DNA of 64,000 nt from Melastoma dodecandrum (taxonomy: Eukaryota > Streptophyta > Magnoliopsida > Myrtales > Melastomataceae), in NCBI GenBank assembly GCA_029817715.1, contig JARUPY010000189.1:1178001-1242000 (forward strand). The letters run 5' to 3'. The notes beneath the pieces were generated by a model. The model searched no databases, had not been told where the DNA came from, and was given only the letters and a program-made list of their open reading frames with translations. The first letter of the stretch is position 1; each line of letters opens with the position of its first letter. Below are positions 59,476 to 64,000 of this stretch, piece by piece. The position numbers and the translations under genes were made by a program.

Positions 59476-59789
59476 AAAATTACAGGGGAGGAAATACTTA
59501 TAATAAAGTTTTATTCAAAAGGTTTTTGATCTTCGCCAATTTGGGGAATTCATAAGTGGAGGAGTACAAGAGAGAAAGAGAGAAGGAGTCTAAGAGAGAA
59601 AGGGAGAATAGAAGAGTAAAGATGAAAGAAAGAAGGTAGGCGAACGATGCCCTGAATGAAGGGTGTCGTCCTCCTTTTTAAAGAAAATAATTTCTACTGT
59701 TTCTACAGTGACTCTGATATGACCCTTTTCTTTTCTTTTTTTTAAGTATGAAAAATACATCAAAATACATCAAAATACATCAGAATACA

Positions 59790-61151
59790 TTAATCATCTT
59801 CTGAATCTCTGGCTAAATCAATCCCATAGCAATCGTCTTCGTTTGTATTTCCACTCTGTGAGGATGAGGCAGCTTGTGATTCTTCATATTCAGTCACAAC
59901 TTTCTTCAAAATTTTGTAAAGCTCGTCTGGATGGGTCGCTCCAGCTAATTGAGAAACTGTCTTGGCTTTGTCATGAAGGAAGGTAGTATGATCCTGGTCT
60001 ACCAATGTTGGCACAGTTGGTTTGAGGGATGCTATGTAATTGAGGATTACAACATCAGAAATTTTGTACCAAAGAGAGAACCCATCCCACCATTTGGTTC
60101 GAAATCTACGGCATAAAATGAGAATTTTGTCGTTTGTAGCACGGGGCTGATATTCCATGTTCCAAGCAGAAACCCATGTGAGCTGAGTAGCCATGAAAAA
60201 GTGGATTAAATGAGGGTAGGATGGCTCATTTAAAGGTGGTTTATATTTGGAAATAAAAAGATTAAAAGCATTTTGGGCATTGCGCGGCAAAATTTCAGGT
60301 ACAGGGCCGAAATTGTCCCACCATCTTATAAACCAGAATGGTAAATTGTGAGAAAAACGTATGTTTTCAAAGAAAAGGAGCCAAGTATGGGAATGATTTG
60401 GGTTTTGTCGGTAAAATGCATTCCACCATGCTTGGGTGTAATCAAAATAAGTAAAAGATGGTGGGTAGGAAGAGGTTTGTAGAGGAGTAGAAGGTGAGAT
60501 ATTCCACTCAGAAGGGTATATGACCCTTAATATTTTTGCAGTGAAATAATTGATTATTGTCGCGTTGTTTTTGTCTGCAAAATGCCTGAATTTGACTGAT
60601 CCAGTGTTTACCAAAATATTTTCATAATATGTCACTGTTTTGGATAAATCATAAGGGGTATAATAAAATTGTTTTCCAAACATTTTTTTGCAAAATTGAA
60701 AAGGGTTTTCGTGATAAAAGCCATTTTCAACTGTGATTAATTTTGTAAAGTTGGTTTTGATGAAATATTTTGATCTTTCCCTTTTGAGAGGGGTTGGTTG
60801 TATAGCCCCAAGAACTATCTCTGAAGAAGATAAATTTTTTGATGGGCTAGGAAGCGTAGGAATGTAATCAGAAAGGTTTAGCCATGTTTGGGCTTGGAGT
60901 GTCTGCAAGGCATTTGGAGGGTGATAATTTATTAGGTCTGTAACAGAAATGGCTGGTGGGTTTGTAATAAGGGAGGGTTTTTGAGGTGATTGGGAGGATA
61001 TGGATAATGTGGAAGGTCCAGTAGGGGTCTGGGTGGCTTATAGCCAGCATCTAATTGGAGTTAGGCTTTTTGAAGTTGAGGAGTTTTCAATTTTTTGGGG
61101 TTTTTCTTCAGCTGTGGCTGGGTTTTTTCCTTTGTCTCTTTTGGGGGGCAT
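59790..61151 (-). pseudogene. Overlapping 3' ORF of unknown function
   Basis: An ATG at 61149-61151 opens a frame that overlaps the polyprotein end by about 90 bp. One TAA (61038-61040, codon 38) interrupts it. The rest, 61037-59790, stays open for about 415 codons. The predicted product has a basic Ser/Pro/Thr-rich start, a central part rich in Trp, Phe and Tyr (RWWDNFG, WWNAFY), and an acidic Ser-rich tail. I recognise no domain. The position, downstream of RNase H, is where some caulimovirids have a transactivator or accessory protein, but I see no sequence evidence for that role. Its long open state compared with the broken RT is notable. Confidence 0.65.
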
Positions 61152-61711
61152 TCTGGCTGTGGGTTACCCTGCAAAAACTCTCGAGTAAGGAAGTCAGGCA
61201 ATGAATTAGAATTTCCTTCGATAAATTCAATATCAAAATCGAAAACAGAAAGAATAGCTTGCCATCTAGCAAAAATCTGTTTAGAGGCAATGTTTAAAAC
61301 ATCATTTTGTAAAATATATTTAGCAGAATGACAATCAATTCTTAACAAAAATTTTTGGTTTAAAAGGTCACTCTGAAATTTTGAAACTGATAACACAATA
61401 GCAAGTAATTCCTTTTTTATAGTAAAGTAATTTCATTGAGTATCATTCCAATGTTTAGAAATATATTGCACAATATTTTCTTTATTATTCTCTATTTGTT
61501 TTAGAATGCCTCCATATCCGACATCATATGCATCAGTCTCAACTATTTTAAATCCAGAAGAATTGGCTATGTGTAAACAAGGAATTTCTTTTACGAGGAT
61601 TTTAATTTGTTTTACTGCTTTTGTTTGTCCATCAGTCCAAAGGACATGATATTTCCTTAATCTTTGGTGTAATGGTTTACAAATAATATTTAAGTTTGGA
61701 ACAAAATCCAC
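61061..61711 (-). pseudogene. Caulimovirid RNase H, polyprotein end
   Basis: RNase H begins near 61560 with ETDAYDVGYGG (first catalytic Asp present). A TGA interrupts it at about 61430-61432 and it resumes with a KKELLAIV-type segment and LLRIDCHSAKYIL. It ends FIEGNSNSLPDFLTREF at about 61190-61230. A Lys/Pro/Gln-rich tail runs to the stop at 61061. No integrase follows. Confidence 0.8.
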
Positions 61712-62797
61712 TACATAGTTTAGACTACCCAGAAATCTTTGTAATTGCTTTTTGTTTAAAATTATATTAGGAAATTTGTCAGCAAACTGGATAGATCTTT
61801 CAATGGGAATAATAATTCCTTGGTGAATGTAATGTCCTAGAAATCGGATCTTAGTTTGAAATAGGGCAATTTTAGTTGGTGAAAGCGCTAAACCATTTTT
61901 CTTGGTAACTTGAAGAAAATGGTTTATATGTTTAAAATGGATGTCAATATTGTCAGAAAAGATTAAAACATCATCAATGTATACTATTATAAAATTTTAG
62001 TAGGGATTAAAGATGTTGCTCATAATACGTTGAAATTCAGAAGGGGCATTTTTTAAACCAAAATGCATTACATTTCACTCATATTGTCCAAAAGGAACTG
62101 TGAAAGCAGTTTTATATCTATCTTCTTCAGCTATTTGTATTTGCCAAAATCCTAATTTCATGTCAAATTTTGAAAAAAAATTTGAACTGCATAGACGGTT
62201 TAAAAGATCTTTCTTATTTGGAATCGGATATCTGATCCATTTTAAAGCTTTATTTAACGGTTTGTAATTGACTACAAGTCTTGGTATACCTCTTTCAAGT
62301 TCTGTATTTTTATTTACATAGAAAGCAGAACAACTCCATGGAGATTGAGATTCTCTAATAAGGCCCCTATTACAAAGATCATCATCAATTTCATTTTTGC
62401 AAAGTTGGAGTAAATCTGAGTTCATATGAGAGGGTCTAGCTTTAGTTGGAATGTCTAGTTCAGAAAACCTGATTTCATAAGGAAGATATATTATGTGTTG
62501 TTTTCGTGACCAAAAAGTTTGGGGGAGTGTAGAGCATACTTCATTTTTAATTTTTTTCTCAAGTAATTTGATTTTATTTAAAAGATGAGGATTTTGAAGT
62601 TGTTGGTCAATTTTTATAAAACTAATTTCTTCTTTTAAAAATGTAATTTGAGCTTCTTTGTTTTTCATTAAAAGGTTAAGTTCTTTGAAAGAATGTTCTT
62701 GCAGTATATTTAAATTTCTACTTTCAGGTTTTGATATAAAGGGAAAATTTATTTTATGGTTAAAAAGCATTATTAGTAATTTTACTAGTAATTCCAT
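61700..62797 (-). pseudogene. Caulimovirid reverse transcriptase
   Basis: Motifs in order are QSPWSCSAFYVNK and RLVVNYKPLNKAL (fingers), SNFFSKFDMKLGFWQI with the first catalytic Asp at about 62165, and the second catalytic pair in a YIDD motif near 61975. Nonsense codons lie at about 62072-62074 (TGA directly after FGQYE) and near 61999 (TAA shortly before YIDD). The wording of the finger region is characteristic of Caulimoviridae. Confidence 0.8.
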
Positions 62798-64000
62798 TAT
62801 TATTAACAGAAAATTGTTGAATTAAATTCATAAAAGGAGTTCCAAGAATGACTTTTTGTTTTAAGTCTTTAACTAAAAGAAAGGATGTTTGTAACAAAAT
62901 ATTATCTTTTAAAATCTCTACATTAGAAAGTTTATAATTTATTTTTAATCTATCTCCAGATGCGGATCGTAAGGTTTCTGTGGTTTTATCAAAATATTTT
63001 GTGGGAATTAATCCTTCCCTAATACAATTTAGATCGGCTCCAGTATCAAAAAGAGCAGTTGTTGATAAAATATATTCATTAGATATGCTAAGGGTAATAT
63101 TGATAATAAATTTTCGAGAGGTTATTTCAGTTAAAGCATGGAGAAAGGATTCAGAGTCATATGGAATAATAGGTTCTTTAGACTTTTCTTCTTGATGGAT
63201 AACTGGTTTAATATTATTAATTTGTTCTTGCTGGTCTTGCAAAATTTCTTTTAAAATTTGAATTTCCCTTTTTATTTCTTTAATTTCAAAAGTCAAGTCA
63301 TTTATATTTGTTGGCCTAAAAATCTGTTTCTGTTGATTTTTTCTTTTTAGAATGTCAGAGATGCTATAAATATGTTGGGAAGGGAGTTTAGGTGTTAATT
63401 TGTCTATATCAGTAGGAGTGTTTAGTTTGTCTAAAAGGGCTTGTTCTTCTTTTGTTAACATATTAATTGTTTTAGAGATTGAAGTATTATCAGAATCGCT
63501 TAAATCATTTATTTGAAGTCCTTCTTCAGATTTTAAACTTGTATCTGAATCATAATATTCGGAACTAGAGTCAATCATGAGTTGGTTTAGTTGCTGAAGG
63601 ATATTTTCTTCTATATTTAATTGGTTTATTTGATTGCGGAGTTTACAAAATCTGCTAGTATGACCTTTCTTTCCACATTTGAAACAAGTAAAGTGTTTAT
63701 TATCTCCTTTTATCCTGTTTGGAGTAGTTTGAGGTGTTTTTGGATGGGTAGTTGTAAATTTTTTGAATGGTCTTTTTGGTTTTTGAAAATATGTAGTTCT
63801 ATTTTGAAGAGGTTTTTTACGGGATTGTTTTGTAGTAGAGCAAGAGCCGTTACATGTAGGCGTTAAAGAATTGTTATATGAAGGATCATATTGTTGACAA
63901 AAATCACCAAGATCTTTTTTAGTGAAGGATTTTTCTTTTTTAAGTTGTTTTTGTAATTTAATATTATTACATAAATTTGTTCCAGTTTTGTAAATATATG
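62760..64000 (-). pseudogene. Caulimovirid capsid C-terminus and aspartic protease
   Basis: One frame is open from the window edge to a stop at 62760 (more than 410 codons). From the edge it reads a Lys-rich segment, a basic run near 63740-63790, and the CCHC knuckle CFKCGKKGHTSRFC at about 63646-63690, typical of caulimovirid capsid C-termini. Then comes an acidic Ser/Asp stretch near 63500-63578, a coiled-coil-like stretch near 63200-63320, and the protease active site FDTGAD at about 63030-63050. The protease ends with LGTPF at about 62840. The downstream RT is in another frame, so a shift is needed near 62775. The 5' end is outside the window. Confidence 0.75.

Larger units (their letters stand above)
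59476..64000 (-). mobile_element. Endogenous caulimovirid-like element, partial
   Basis: Read on the minus strand: CCHC zinc knuckle, aspartic protease, reverse transcriptase, RNase H, then an overlapping ORF. RNase H ends with the DFLTRE-type motif and the polyprotein stops at 61061, so no integrase follows. That organisation and the RT text indicate an integrated Caulimoviridae-type pararetrovirus rather than an LTR retrotransposon. No LTRs were found. The 5' part (movement protein and most of the capsid) lies beyond the window. Three in-frame stops in RT/RNase H, one in the last ORF and a frameshift show it is a decayed relic. A TTTAAAAAGG promoter-like box and an ATATCAGAG primer-like motif lie at about 59676-59724. 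Confidence 0.8.

Overview
The window is a stretch of nuclear genome from a flowering plant, almost certainly a eudicot. The evidence is intron-rich genes for plant-only or plant-typical proteins (CP12, COX5C, CYP59, an S1-group bZIP with its conserved upstream peptide, PDIL2-1, ERdj3B), long LTR retrotransposons of plant lineages, and an endogenous caulimovirus-like element. I cannot name the species.

Left half (1-30 kb): a retroelement graveyard. 0.6-4.8 kb holds decayed, partly duplicated plus-strand coding sequence with intron-like gaps. It lies downstream of, and antisense to, a Ty3/gypsy pol remnant (5.7-8.6 kb, minus strand), which suggests the extra antisense ORF known from Tat-lineage elements. 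A Ty1/copia element (9358-13745, minus) is bounded by two LTRs of about 275 bp and a perfect 5-bp target duplication. A much older copia wreck (16.2-20.0 kb, plus) has foreign inserts. A non-autonomous hAT element (20632-21662) has a perfect 8-bp target duplication. A pectin methylesterase gene (22.0-30.1 kb) is split by a full-length copia element (23053-29708), with duplicated GGAAG on both sides.

Right half (31-59 kb): a normal gene-rich block. In order: an ethylbenzene-dehydrogenase-like/cytochrome c-552-like heme-domain membrane protein (+), cytochrome c oxidase subunit 5C (+, with a leader intron carrying a miniature LTR element), the cyclophilin-RRM-zinc-knuckle protein CYP59 (-), CP12 (+), an S1-type bZIP with a sucrose-control uORF and a probably damaged C-terminus (-), a SAR1 exon fragment, a decayed hAT transposase, a TMEM205-like DUF4149 protein (+), ERdj3B (-) and PDIL2-1 (+) in a head-to-head pair, and a damaged plant-specific gene of unknown function (-). 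Exon boundaries were worked out by hand from GT/AG sites and reading phase. They close in frame for the heme-domain protein, CYP59, DUF4149, ERdj3B and PDIL2-1.

The ERdj3B/PDIL2-1 pair shares a promoter of about 490 bp with an exact CCAAT-N9-CCACG element and a GATGACGTGG element. This points to joint induction by ER stress of an Hsp40 co-chaperone and a disulfide isomerase. COX5C has four TGGGCC/T site II motifs upstream of its leader exon.

Right edge (59-64 kb): five tandem repeats of about 89 bp, then an endogenous caulimovirid-like element on the minus strand. It has a CCHC motif, aspartic protease, reverse transcriptase and RNase H, with no integrase seen before an overlapping ORF of unknown function that is still open for over 400 codons. 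The element carries stops and a frameshift and runs off the window.
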